The translations under genes were made by a program, and so were the position numbers. A stretch of DNA of 64,000 nucleotides from contig WHUZ01000012.1 of the NCBI GenBank assembly GCA_015179045.1, positions 124,001-188,000 of the forward strand, read 5' to 3'. The DNA is from Kalaharituber pfeilii (Eukaryota; Ascomycota; Pezizomycetes; Pezizales; Pezizaceae). Each line of letters opens with the position of its first letter. Positions within the stretch are counted from its first letter, which is position 1. The notes under the pieces are model-generated. The model worked only from the letters and a program-made list of their open reading frames with translations, was not told the origin of the DNA and searched no databases. Of this stretch, positions 12,888 to 23,480 are shown in pieces.

Positions 12888-13415
12888 TTACCGCTGTACC
12901 CAACCGGGAAACGATCGGCCATTGCATAAGGCTCGGCACCCAGAGATACCTACGAAAACATATTGTTACACCTTGCTATACCGGACGACCAGAATCCAAC
13001 ACTTTCTGTCCGGTTTAGCCTAGCGTCCGGTATAACAATTTTGCAGGGGTGGGGGTAAAGAACTTAGTAAGCCAATTGAGAGATACAATATGCCTGGAGA
13101 CTGGTATTCCAGCGGAGTATTCTCTTCTCAATCTCCGAAAATATTACAGAACTTTGAACATTGAATTCAAGATATTGAGAATACTTCAATATAACACACA
13201 GAGGGCACAAAAGAAGTTTCAACGTTGAGGCCTTCGTCCAGTTCAGCTAGTTAGTTTGTATGTAATTTGAATTTAATAGTCTATAGTTTTGCTGTCCGGT
13301 CCGGTTTGGGTGTCCGGTATAGCTAATTTTTTTAGTATATAGATTGCAAAAACCCTCAAGGGTCGTCCGGTATGGCAAGGTTTCCGGTTTAACGAGGTCC
13401 GGTACAGCTAGGTAA
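12888..13415. mobile_element. Small non-coding inverted-repeat element built of CCGGTATAGC motifs (MITE-like)
   Basis: An inner 20-bp terminal inverted repeat is visible: 12971-12990 (CCTTGCTATACCGGACGACC) and 13361-13380 are reverse complements with one mismatch, bounding 410 bp. An outer, shorter pair lies at 12888-12900 and 13401-13415 (TTACC..GCTGTACC). Further copies of GTCCGGTWTRRC occur at 13008, 13025 and 13312. There is no transposase frame. The structure resembles a miniature DNA transposon with multiple transposase-type sites; an unambiguous target duplication was not found. Confidence 0.6.
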
Positions 13416-14271
13416 AACTATATTGGCATATGATTTATAGTGAAAGACAGTACATGCCCCAACTACACCTCGATAACAAAAAGTGACACTCGTCCTCTTC
13501 AGTCAGAAGAGGCAAATGTAGTCGAAGCTGCTCGCACTACAGGATCTCGTTATTACTAGTGACGCGCTTCACCAAGTAAACCATGCGAACAAAAAATTTT
13601 CCAACTTTCATCATTGTGGTGGCCCGTGTTCACCACTCCCGTAGCTACGTCGTTTTCCAGCCCTACAAATACGGAGGAGCACACATACATAGTACTAAAT
13701 CGCGTGGCTCAATTGAACCTGTTCTATGTTCGCAAAAAGGTTTTCGACTTTACCTGATAGGTGCTCTCGTGCTTTGCACACCTCAATCTCATTCTAAGAC
13801 CTTGGCAGCACCACACTTCGAACGCCTCTGTCCTGGGCGCAAAAACCATCATCTGTCCCCACAAACCCACTCAACTGATGCCGCCCCATGTTGTACATAC
13901 CAGAGTTCTCGTAGGCTCGCGCCATAAACCAGTAATAAAAGCCATAAGTAGCAAAATGAACACCATATCAACCGTATCGGAAAGCTTTCGCTGAAGTGCC
14001 GTTGTGGAAGGGCACATTACGTTCACAATGGCCCCAACATCCTCCCTAGTAAACGCATACGCGGTATTGATGTCGGCACCGGCTACGGATGAATAAATTG
14101 AAGAAAATGATCGCCGAACTGGCATGGGGAGATAACAATAGTACTTTGAGAGCCGTATGCATAACATCTCCATGAACAGTCACTTGTATCAGAAACAAGG
14201 GACGATTAGGAAACCTAGAAAGGCTCACCGTTATTGCGCAACCTTTTGTCTTCGTAAGTGCAAATTCTAAA
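13416..14271. other. Intergenic, no supported gene
   Basis: A short minus-strand frame around 14170-13870 encodes a segment with one hydrophobic stretch (VDMVFILLLMAFITGLW), but it has no recognised family, no clear start context and no supporting splice structure, so it is not called. Confidence 0.4.
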
Positions 14272-15629
14272 TCAATTTCGCGGTGGGTCTGCAACGACTA
14301 GCTCTTGCCCTATCGGTACCCCACTCCAGCTCATCAATACCTTCCTTCCTGGGTCATTAACTGATGCGGAGGGCGCCTCCACCAGGAAATAAAACCTCTT
14401 CTCCGGCTCGTCCAGTACGGCGATCGGGTGCAACACACTCCCCTTCCCGCTGGCACACCCTTTCCCCGCCACCTCCCCCTTCAGAGGTCCTTTCCTCTCC
14501 ATCGCGCACTCCTCCTTCGCCCTTCGCTCCCTCTCCAACTGCTTCCTCACCCTCGCCCTCGTCACTCTGCCGTCCCCAAGTAACCCCCTCCTCCTCCTCT
14601 CCCCATCCACCCACTCGACCCACCTCGCATAGGCCTCGTCTCTCTCCCTCAACGCCGTGTATACCCTCCTTCCATGGTTTCCGACATAATTCAGCACCTT
14701 TGCCACGTCAAACACCAGCTCCGCATTCGCTAATCTCCCCGTAGTATCCCTCTCCACCGCACGTTTAAAATGCTCCTCCACTGCCGGGATCCACACAGAC
14801 TGGATCTCGCGACCGGTGCAAGCGGATTGGCGGCAGCAACCGAGGACAGAGACTAGGTGCCCGAGGGCGCGTTGGGTGGCCGGGGTAGGGAGAGTGCAGA
14901 TCCGCTTGCAGGTGCGGCCAGAGGCGGTGGTGTAGGTGTTGGGGCGAGTCGTGTAGTCGATGTCGGTTGGCCAGGTGAGCGTAGCGAGAGAGGGCTCGCT
15001 GGTGGGGGTGAAGTTTGTGTCAGGACTCGTGGTGCGGGAACTCGTGCTTGCGGGTCGCTGCAATGAACACTGGCGACGGTCAGGTGGGTGACAGCGGACG
15101 GGCGGTGGGGGGAGGGTGCACTCACGGTCGCAGCTGAAGAAGGCGCTGCGGGTGCCGAGCACGCACCCCGCAGCCCCGGATCGATATTTGATTCATGCAG
15201 AATAGCTCTCCCATGGTTCAAAAGTGCCCCAGCCTTGGCGGTCGCATTTCCCAACCGGGTTGGGTATCCGATGCTCACTCCCAAGGGCTGCAGCATTTGT
15301 CCAGTCCCCGCATCGCCGGGACCCCAGTTTTCAACATGCCCGGTGATGTCACTCTGTTGCATGTATTGTGTGCTTGCTTCCATGCCCGTGGAGGATGTCA
15401 ACTGCCCATCACCGGGAGCGTAGAAGAACCTCTGGTGAATGGCCGCGGCCTGGAACGGGGCAGCACACTGATACCGCAGTTGGTGCTGCAGCTGAAGACG
15501 GTTCGGATATACGCTGGTGGGGACCCAGTGCTGCTGCGGCCGTGATCCGATCAGGGCTGGTTGGTGATCAAAGTAGGTCCCTTGGCCCGCTGCCGGCGCA
15601 GGCACGCCAGCCGAGTTCTTGCAAGCCAT
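14272..15629 (-). CDS. Unrecognised two-exon protein (predicted 429 aa)
   Basis: I do not recognise a family. Exon 1 15629-15126 and exon 2 15057-14272 join in phase across an intron (15058-15125) with a GTGAGT donor and TTGCAG acceptor. The first ATG in the frame is at 15629 (MACKNSAG); the frame is open further upstream, so an upstream exon is possible. The N-terminal half is rich in Pro, Gln, His and Ala and looks disordered. The C-terminal half, from about LGCCRQSACTGREIQ, is denser, with conserved-looking helices, a strongly basic run (GERRRRG, RKQLERERRAKEE) and a final beta-like segment. The locus is GC-rich compared with its AT-rich surroundings. A nuclear or DNA-associated role is a guess from composition only. 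Confidence 0.5.
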
Positions 15630-17014
15630 TGGGACCTTGGGATGGTGTGCTGGGGTCTCTTTCACAGGTGTCGCTGCCTTGCAGCCTGTGAAGTGATCTT
15701 CACGGCGTGAGAGCGGGGCAGAGCGGGGCAAAGGGGGAGCGACAGGGGAGGTCTTGACATGTTTGAGGCCACCCACGCGGTAGAGAAATGAATAAAGTCT
15801 CTGTCGGAACTTCCGAGTTTGGCAATCCGAGGCTGACTCAGCAGCTGCCGTTTCAGGATGCCGCTACGTAAATTTCCGCTTCTGGCAAGATTTGCATCAC
15901 AAGCTTTGTTGGGGGGGAAGCACCCCGGCGTCGGCAGTGGTGGCCTGCTGTGAACACGGTAGTTTACATGTTTATCAGCCAGGTCTATGGTATATCTCTC
16001 TGGTTGCGGTCCTGGGGTCCTGTCCGTGCATGACGGTTGAGTTTGTTGTGTCCAGAGCGTATGATAAGTGCAAGGGTTCGGTAGGTTGGTCGGAAAGTTA
16101 AGCATTCCTCATATTTTGTGGTCCGCTCGCAATGGAAAAGCTCATCGAATTGCCGGAATCTTCCACTGCGATATCGCGTGGCTAAGCCGTCGAATAGAAC
16201 CTTTCATTCATTACCAAATGAAGTAAATTGTTGAATAAACAAACGAACACAGAGTGTGACTTCACCCGCAACACCGCCCTTGCTCAGATTCTCCACGTCT
16301 GAGTCGCGTCCCATTGCGCTAAAGATGTGTCTGAGGTGAATAAGGAACCGCCCAGTATCGAAATCAGAAATACCGTATGACAAATTAAAAGTTAAAGTAG
16401 AGAAACAAAATGAAAGCAAACGTATAATCCTTCTTGCCTTTGGTTGTTAAACGGTACTTTGTGAAGCCTTTGAGGATCTAGATCAACCCTCTATCTTGTC
16501 AGCGCTCTCTCTCAGATGAGTGAAGCGATTTACTGAAGAAACCAAGCTGTGAAATATGAAACAATAATCTTTCATTTAATCTCTCTACAAGGTACATACA
16601 AAATTTTGTTCAAGTGGTGGAGATATATATTTTCGTACGCAGTTAGTTTTGGTATAACAAAAATTAGAAAGCAAAACTTAAAATGAATTGTCCCAGTTCT
16701 AATTCCCAATTGGTGGTCGCTAGAGTTCTATATCCCAAAGAGATCATTGCTGGAACGAGAGCATTGTAGTTCATCTTATTTACTTTTAATACGCTGAACA
16801 ACCAGCTCGATGTGAGAATCGAACCAGGGCCCTCAATTCTTTACCTCTCGATGGCTTGTTAACTTCACACTGAAAAAACAGTGTTCTACTTCAACCAGAG
16901 CTTTGGTCAGTTCGAAAGGTTGACAATTCCATCCTCTCTTGAACTTATCGCACCGTCGCATTCAGAGCGATACCAGTTGAAGCATGCTCTTGAAGGAGAG
17001 GGTACAAATGCCGT

Positions 17015-17570
17015 TTGAAGTTTAAGGAAGTATACAAGGAGCTCGTGCGCCCATATTCAGATCGAGGGATATCCTACCGATGCCGATCGAGAATTTCAAA
17101 GACAAGCATTAACCGCCTTGTAGATTCGACTATGAGCCCCATCTTCGTCGATTTTATATCCATGACTGGCGAAAGACATGCAGGTACGAAGCGAAAAGGA
17201 GATTATATCCATAGACAGTGATGCAGAAGGAATGGAAGGGTTTATTGCCGTGGGCCAAATCTCGGTGGAAGAAGAGAAGTTTGTGTTCATTATAGAAACA
17301 AAGAAGATTTCTCTTGGAAAGGTGATGAGACAGTATTTGTTAGCGTTGAGACGCATGTGGGACAATGATAATAGTAGAAATGATGTGTCCGGTTTTATCA
17401 CAACTGGAGAGTTGTGGCAAATGCTCTAATACGAGTAGAATAAATGCAATCGAGTGCATGGTAGTAGGTACTTCGTGTACTTCTTTGATGATGGTGGAAT
17501 GTCCGAAAGGCTCGTAATACCAAAATAACTTACCAGTTATCACCCATAGTAGCTGCTTGCATTGCTATGG
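17015..17570 (+). pseudogene. Fragment resembling fungal PD-(D/E)XK-like hypothetical proteins
   Basis: The frame 17178-17429 encodes a segment reading FVFIIETKKISLGKVMRQ followed by a Trp-rich piece and FITTGELWQML. From memory this resembles a beta-strand-E-x-K core found in many fungal hypothetical proteins with a restriction-nuclease-like fold (IIEAKR...GFVTTGESW). The frame upstream (17015-17221) is in a different phase, and the match stops at 17427-17429, so the gene appears broken. No flanking start or intron structure restores a full protein. This is a similarity impression, not a confirmed assignment. Confidence 0.35.
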
Positions 17571-18797
17571 CAATGAGAATGAGCTGAGCAGTATCATGCT
17601 AAGAACTCGTTGAAACAATCTCATATCCCTCAGTTCATTAAGTTCATATTCGATTATGGAGTCTTACGTTCTCTAGTGTGCTGAGTTTTCGCCACTTTCC
17701 ATCTCTGAATCTGAGTCGACATTCTCCTTTTAAAACACTTAGTACTGGTTAACAAATACTTATCGTTGACACCGACAAACTCACTTGTAATTCCTCGTTT
17801 GCCACGTTGACCTGAGTATAGTCCGACCGCTCTAGTGCTAGAAATTCTCCCAAACTTGATGGCATTGGCGATAGGCATCCTGAACAAGGAGAACGGAGCG
17901 AAGCGGTACTATAGTAACGTAATAAAGGTGCTGTACTAGTACAGAACGACAATTGAACTGTGAGAGCCAATTTTGCTCTACCCTGAACGAGTTTGGTTAT
18001 GATTTGGTCTTGGCATATCCCCAATAATATTTCACACGATCCAAATGCCCACGAGTCCTTGTCTTTCAACGTGCTCTTACAAATTCCCAAACATCATACT
18101 GCAGCAGTAACGACCCAACATCCTAAAGCAACAAGCAGTGCGAATTCTTCTGTTGTTAGCTTGAAATTGTTCTATAGCATTTATTGAAACAGCGGGGCAA
18201 CAAGTGGATTGGTATACAGTTTGTGAATAGTGCCTACCCCGCCTTCCCCAATTGACCACTTTTTGCCATGATCCCATGAGACTAACGTCATGATAGGATA
18301 GCAAAGTCAAAATCAACAGGATAACCAAAAATAATCCTTGCGAGACTACAGAATCTGCCTCTATTGTTGCTGTGTACCCGGAAATGTCAGTATACTACTT
18401 TTTGATGGTGTGACCTTATATCTACAAGCAAGATAGCTACCTCTCTCGTTCAGAAGTTTTCTCCATGACTGTTAGGGGTTTGTGCCCGTCTCATGCAGGA
18501 AAAAGCCGGTGTGAGAAATTTTTCTATTTATTTTCATCTTGCAAGATTAATATACGCCGGTTTGAGGCTTCTTTCCCCCAACATTCGTTTTGATGTTGTG
18601 CCATGGAGAGTTAGTCATAGGAGGTGCGTTACATGCTGTATACATCACATTAGATTGATACCTTTTTGAATTTGCCGTTTTTTTTAAAAATATAGAAACA
18701 ATGCTATTATTGGTTGTAAAATTTTTAATGTACTGTTTGTATAGCGCTGACTTGAGCAAGGAAAGGGACGCAGCTCGAAATCAGAGGCACTTCGAGA

Positions 18798-18805
18798 TCA
18801 CGTGA
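18798..18805. promoter_or_regulatory. TCACGTGA palindrome in DPH6 promoter
   Basis: Perfect E-box palindrome 35 bases upstream of the DPH6 start codon, identical to the one upstream of the NOP15-like gene. A bHLH factor site is plausible, unproven. Confidence 0.4.
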
Positions 18806-18839
18806 AAGTAGCAGTGCTACATGAAGTGGCAGCTGCAGG

Positions 18840-21299
18840 ATGGACGTTATCGCTCTAATCTCTGGTGGTAAGGACTCGTTCTTCAACATTCTCCACTGTA
18901 TTAAGAACGGTCATCGTATCATTGCTCTTGCGAATCTTCATCCACCAGGCCCCTCATCTTCCATTGCTCCTGAGGCTACAACATATATCCCTTCACAGGA
19001 TCTTAATAACCCAATCACTATCTCGACACATACCGAGAAAGATGAACTTGATTCGTTCATGTACCAGACAGTTGGGCACAACCTACTACCATACTTTGCT
19101 ACCGCCTTGAATCTTCCGCTTTATAGGGCTCCAATTGTTGGTGGGTCAGTCAATCAGGATCTTGCGTATAAGGTAGAGAAGGAAGATGAGACTGAGGACT
19201 TATATCGCTTGTTGAGTTACATTCTCACGCATCATCCCACTGCCAAAGCAGTCTCCACAGGAGCAATTCTGTCCACATACCAACGGACGAGGGTCGAAAG
19301 CGTTTGCACCAGATTAGATCTTACCTCGCTATCATACCTATGGAATCGTCCGCAACATGAGCTCCTAGACGAAATGGCCTCTGTTGGGCTCGATGCACGG
19401 ATTGTAAAAGTTGCAGCAATAGGCCTCGATGCAGACGGATGGCTATGGAAGAACGTGACGGACGCAAATACAAGGCGCAAGCTCGGGATGCTGAAGGCGA
19501 AGTGGGGTGTACATATTGCTGGAGAGGGGGGCGAATATGAGACGATAGTGGTTCAAGGACCCGGATGGAGAACAAGAGTTGTTGTGGATAAAGATGCACC
19601 TGGCGCGGCGGAGGTTGTCCTGGGGGAGGGTAACAGTGGGGTGGCACATTTGAAGATCCGTCAAGCGAGGTGGGAGAAAGTTGGGGACGGGAAGCAAGAA
19701 GCTCAGAAGGAGTGGGTAAGGAACTTAAGTAAGCCGCAACTGCTGAATCGATACTTTCGCAGAATATTGGCGGCTGTAAGTGAGGATTGCGGAGTGGAGG
19801 GTAATGAAACCGAAGATACACATGTGAATGGCAAAACTTCCCTCGAAGCGCATATGGCTACTAGCAGTGGCTGGACATTACCACTTACACATAGCCGTTG
19901 CACAGAAGAAATCATGATTAACAATATCTCAGCACCCTCTTCCCTTCTCTCTAGTTCTTCAATTCAGGAAGAGATAGGATTTGTCATGAAGCGCCTTTCC
20001 GAGGTTCTGAAAATATATGATGTTCCATTCTCAAGGATTACCGCAACAGTTCTCCTCCTTCGCTCCATGGCAGACTTCCCACTCGTGAATTCCGGCTACA
20101 GCAAACACTTTACCGAACCAAACCCTCCCTCTAGAGTTTGCGTAGGCATTGGAGATGCCATGCCTGAAGGATGCAATATCCTTATGCACGTGATTGCCGA
20201 TACTGACGGCCAGCGAAAGGGTCTGCACATCCAGGGAAGAAGCTACTGGGCTCCAGCAAATATAGGGCCCTATAGTCAAGCTATATCCGTGGCGGGGCTT
20301 GTTCATATCTCAGGGCAGATACCATTGGCACCAGCTACAATGGAGTTGCCGACGCTGGATGTTATTCCAATGATTACAGGAGACGAGGCACTGGATAGAT
20401 TGAAATTTGAAACGGTGTTGGCGCTGCAGCATGCATGGAGGGTGGCGAGGGCAATGAAAGTCTCGGATTATGCTATACTGATAGGGTTCACGACGACCAA
20501 AAGCGGCATGAAAATAATGAACCAGGTGCGGAGAGCACATATATTGGAATGGGAGGTCTCAGAGGACGATTTACAGACGAATATCCCGAATCCGAGGCTG
20601 TGGGGATGGGGGCAGGATGGGGATCTAATAGACCAGACTCCATATGAAGGTGTCGAGGACAGTAATGAGGATGATCATATATCTGCTCCGTCAATATGTA
20701 CATCTCGTTTAAAGGATATTCCCCCACTATTGGTCTTGCAGGTTTCGCAACTACCACGAGGGGCACCTGTAGAGTGGGTAGCCTTGGGTATTGAAGGCGA
20801 GGACATCCCCTTCAGGGACCATGATGATGGGATCACGAGGGGGATAAAGTACGCGGTCGACGGCAAAGGACGGCACATCCACACATGGCGTCATAAGAGA
20901 GCCTATAGATCCATAGTCCAATTTGCGAGGAACGTAAGTGTGGAAGAGCTAGTAATCGAAATATTGCACCTCCTAATGCCCAAACCTCAAGAAAATCTAA
21001 ACAATTTCGTGGCGACGGTATATATTGCGGTGAAGGGGGGAGAAAGTGGCTTGGTCCACTGCTTCTGGGAGGTTTGGGAGCGGAAGTATTGTGAATTTTT
21101 TGAACTGCTCCCGGTGGCGACGAGTACAAATGCTACGGTTAAGGAAGTTTGTAATGAACGCTCCGATGTTGAGTATAGTGGAGGGCATCGCGTGGTGAGG
21201 GACGCATTACAGGTTGTGCCGGTGGAGAGGGTTTGGTTCGAGGAGGAGGAGGCAATCTTTGGGGTTGTTATACGGAGAAGCGACGAGAGCGCTGCATAA
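18840..21299 (+). CDS. DPH6: Diphthine-ammonia ligase Dph6 with C-terminal RidA-like domains
   Basis: Catalyses the last step of diphthamide synthesis on elongation factor 2, the ATP- and ammonium-dependent amidation of diphthine, in the cytosol. A single uninterrupted 819-codon exon. The N-terminal adenine-nucleotide alpha-hydrolase domain has the PP-loop SGGKDS at residues 8-13 and the family signature GEGGEYET near residue 229. The C-terminal half carries two YjgF/RidA-like segments: the first starts around WAPANIGPYSQA with HISGQIPLAP, the second around PPLLVLQVSQLPRGAPVEW. This fusion is the usual architecture of yeast Dph6 (685 aa); here the linker between domains is longer. The start codon at 18840 directly precedes the PP-loop strand, so it is well supported. 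Confidence 0.95.
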   Translation: MDVIALISGGKDSFFNILHCIKNGHRIIALANLHPPGPSSSIAPEATTYIPSQDLNNPITISTHTEKDELDSFMYQTVGHNLLPYFATALNLPLYRAPIVGGSVNQDLAYKVEKEDETEDLYRLLSYILTHHPTAKAVSTGAILSTYQRTRVESVCTRLDLTSLSYLWNRPQHELLDEMASVGLDARIVKVAAIGLDADGWLWKNVTDANTRRKLGMLKAKWGVHIAGEGGEYETIVVQGPGWRTRVVVDKDAPGAAEVVLGEGNSGVAHLKIRQARWEKVGDGKQEAQKEWVRNLSKPQLLNRYFRRILAAVSEDCGVEGNETEDTHVNGKTSLEAHMATSSGWTLPLTHSRCTEEIMINNISAPSSLLSSSSIQEEIGFVMKRLSEVLKIYDVPFSRITATVLLLRSMADFPLVNSGYSKHFTEPNPPSRVCVGIGDAMPEGCNILMHVIADTDGQRKGLHIQGRSYWAPANIGPYSQAISVAGLVHISGQIPLAPATMELPTLDVIPMITGDEALDRLKFETVLALQHAWRVARAMKVSDYAILIGFTTTKSGMKIMNQVRRAHILEWEVSEDDLQTNIPNPRLWGWGQDGDLIDQTPYEGVEDSNEDDHISAPSICTSRLKDIPPLLVLQVSQLPRGAPVEWVALGIEGEDIPFRDHDDGITRGIKYAVDGKGRHIHTWRHKRAYRSIVQFARNVSVEELVIEILHLLMPKPQENLNNFVATVYIAVKGGESGLVHCFWEVWERKYCEFFELLPVATSTNATVKEVCNERSDVEYSGGHRVVRDALQVVPVERVWFEEEEAIFGVVIRRSDESAA

Positions 21300-21666
21300 A
21301 ATGGCTCCTGATGTATAGAAAACTTTGAAGTACATATAGCTCTTGACTCATTAAACCCAGCGGATAGAAATACATACTGTAGTCTCTAGTTAGCCAGCAA
21401 AATGCCCTCTAACCTCAAGAGCAGTTTTCGTTCTGGTAGTTAGCTTAGCCGAGTCGCTGCCACGTCAGTGCATTACCCTGATTTCTTACAGCGTTGCTGC
21501 TGGGTGTTCTTTTTTTTTTTTTTTTTTTTTTTTTTCCTACAATAACAATGACCGTGCCCATGCCTATCGGGTTTGACGGTGGTAATTGTGATGACCCTTT
21601 TCTTTATTTCTTTATTTCTTTTTTTCTTCTGTTTTTTCTTCTTTTTTTCTTTTCGCTATGTACGAG
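21300..21666. other. DPH6 3' flank with poly-T run
   Basis: Contains a poly-T tract of about 25 bases near 21511-21535 and a second T-rich patch at 21599-21655. No gene is seen. Confidence 0.5.
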
Positions 21667-22458
21667 TACAGTCAGTGGACAAAAGTCTTGGTGAAAGGGA
21701 CATATCTCAGCATCGAGAAACCCAATTGACCTACAACTTGAACTGGTGATAGTATAGATGATGCAGAATATATTACAGTACAGCAATAGAGCAGTGGAAG
21801 CATTTTGGTCTCTAATAGCTAGAGTCTCTTATTGGCGTCCATAGATCCAGTACTTAAAAACCATATGATTCTGATGGACTATAACTTTGGCCTACTACAA
21901 TTAGTGACAATGGGAATTTTTTGTCTATGATAGACGTGACTGCAAACTTCACGGCTTTAATTGTAGAAGAGCTGTTGAGCTTTTTGTGGAAAAATATAAA
22001 CTTGGAGGAATGCCAAGACTACCATTTTCCCATACAAAATGCCTTTTTGAGGCTTAAAAGTGGCATCTGAAAATAAAAAAGCTTACTAGAGAATGCACAA
22101 CACTAGGTAAAAAATGATAAAATATGCAATAGAATCTATTGATCAACTATTTCATAGGAGACACTACTGACCTGCAAAAAATTTTCCTACAAGAGAATTA
22201 CTCTTTGAATAATGCAATTTTTGTCTCAAAACGCATTTTCCACTTCTTTAGTAATCGCCTCTAGAATTAGCTACTATTGTTACTACAACTACCACCTTTG
22301 CTATGCAAAACAGTAGCAAACATACCTCTATCACTTACAGGTATAAGCGTTGAAATGGATCTGCTGGTTATGGAGATATGAGCGGTAGAATCTCGTGTGG
22401 TACAAATTCGAGGTGCCAAGGAAAATGGTTTCACCAAGACTTTTGACCACTGACTGTA
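21667..22458. mobile_element. Non-autonomous Tc1/mariner-like element with 28-30 bp TIRs and TA duplication
   Basis: 21667-21696 and 22429-22458 are reverse complements with a single mismatch (A/T at the eleventh base after the TA). Each end is TA followed by CAGTCAGTGG, so the element proper is 21669-22456 flanked by a TA target duplication, the hallmark of Tc1/mariner insertion. The 788-bp body is AT-rich and has no transposase frame or DDE/DDD motif, so it would depend on an enzyme supplied elsewhere. The near-perfect ends suggest a fairly recent copy. Confidence 0.8.
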
Positions 22459-23168
22459 AATGGAGCGCAGGGCACTCATTGCGTCCTACAATGTCATGAA
22501 TTAAGAAGAATTGCAACAATGGAGAATTCGATTGATGGGCATATCTCACTGCGGAGGGCGAAAGTCCCTATTACGGGGACGTGATAATTGAGTACGGATC
22601 AGAAGACACTAGTCTTTGGCGTTGCAACATTCATGGTACATAGTCTGTCGCTTCGCGAAGCTACTACTGTAGCATCATAGGCATGTGGACGATCATCTTG
22701 GCACGCCTTTGTCGAGCGCAGCTCTCTTGGTGGTGCCCACACCGCTGTTAAAAGCTCATATCATCATATGGCGAGACCCTTGACACCGACGCACCGACTC
22801 CCAGGTTGTAGTCTGCGTTGACTACCGAGTCTCGGTATCTCCGCCTTCTGCCCCCATCAGACAAAATGCTTCTCACTCAGTTTCCGCAGGCGATGCCAGA
22901 AAAGTTCGATTTTTCAGAATTAGAAGATACAAGTTGGCCTCTAATTGATTGCATGCCTCCCAAACGCACGCTTACATATGTATGTTTACTGAGCGCTCTT
23001 TGAATTCCTACTGGCCCTCTGATCTGGTACCCCAGACTAACTGGCCCTAGGCCTTCGTGATTGTCAGTCCAACTCCCCTATTATCCTACGTGTTAGGGAG
23101 TGGCGTTCATTGGCCCTACTAAACAGAAAAATAAGTTATTCCAAATTTCTCCAGATTTATTATGTAAG
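22459..23168. other. Between two DNA-transposon remnants; no supported gene
   Basis: A 61-codon plus-strand frame at 22818-23003 has no recognised similarity. The rest is mixed-composition DNA with short frames only. Confidence 0.45.
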
Positions 23169-23334
23169 AAAGTATTTGGACAGCTGACGTGATGAAATTT
23201 GGATAGCTGACATACAGTAATAAATTTGGGCATTTACAACCTATTCTTTACCGCCAAGTCTACGAAGATACTCTAGTTTGTCCCGAATACTGTATGGCGC
23301 ATAAATATGCATATACCCACTGTCCAAATACTTT
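23169..23334. mobile_element. Short mariner-like MITE remnant
   Basis: A perfect 15-bp inverted repeat, AAAGTATTTGGACAG at 23169-23183 and its reverse complement at 23320-23334, bounds 166 bp. The AGTATTTGGACAG core is typical of Tc1/mariner ends. TA dinucleotides lie just outside on both sides, but the exact outer boundary is unclear because the right side continues into a T run. It ends about 140 bp before the copia insertion. Confidence 0.6.
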
Positions 23335-23475
23335 TTTTTCTGTCTAGTAAATTATATCTCTGCGCCCGTATTGTTTGCTATTTTGGTACTGCTGGGCAAG
23401 GCACTTAAGGGTCGTCAGGATTACCCAGTTGTAGTCATTTGCATGTGATAGATGAGCTGACAAGCGGAAGATAAT

Positions 23476-23480
23476 CTGGA
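23476..23480. repeat. Target-site duplication CTGGA (left)
   Basis: CTGGA directly precedes the left LTR and recurs directly after the right LTR at 28936-28940, as expected of 5-bp integrase-made duplications. Confidence 0.9.

Larger units (their letters stand above)
15630..18839. other. Long AT-rich stretch with one decayed coding fragment
   Basis: Apart from the fragment at 17015-17570 and the DPH6 promoter, I see only short frames without recognisable products. A tRNA-like T-loop sequence near 16817 is not part of a foldable tRNA. The 500 bases before 15630 could hold an upstream exon of the unrecognised gene. Confidence 0.45.

Noticed and set aside
15630..15776. Further N-terminal coding for the unrecognised gene
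   Set aside because: The frame is open but begins with a GTG codon, not ATG; an upstream exon is possible but no acceptor was chosen with confidence.
16805..16885. tRNA-like T-loop (GGTTCGATTC on the minus strand)
   Set aside because: The bases around the loop do not form a T-stem, and no acceptor or D-arm partner was found at the right distance.
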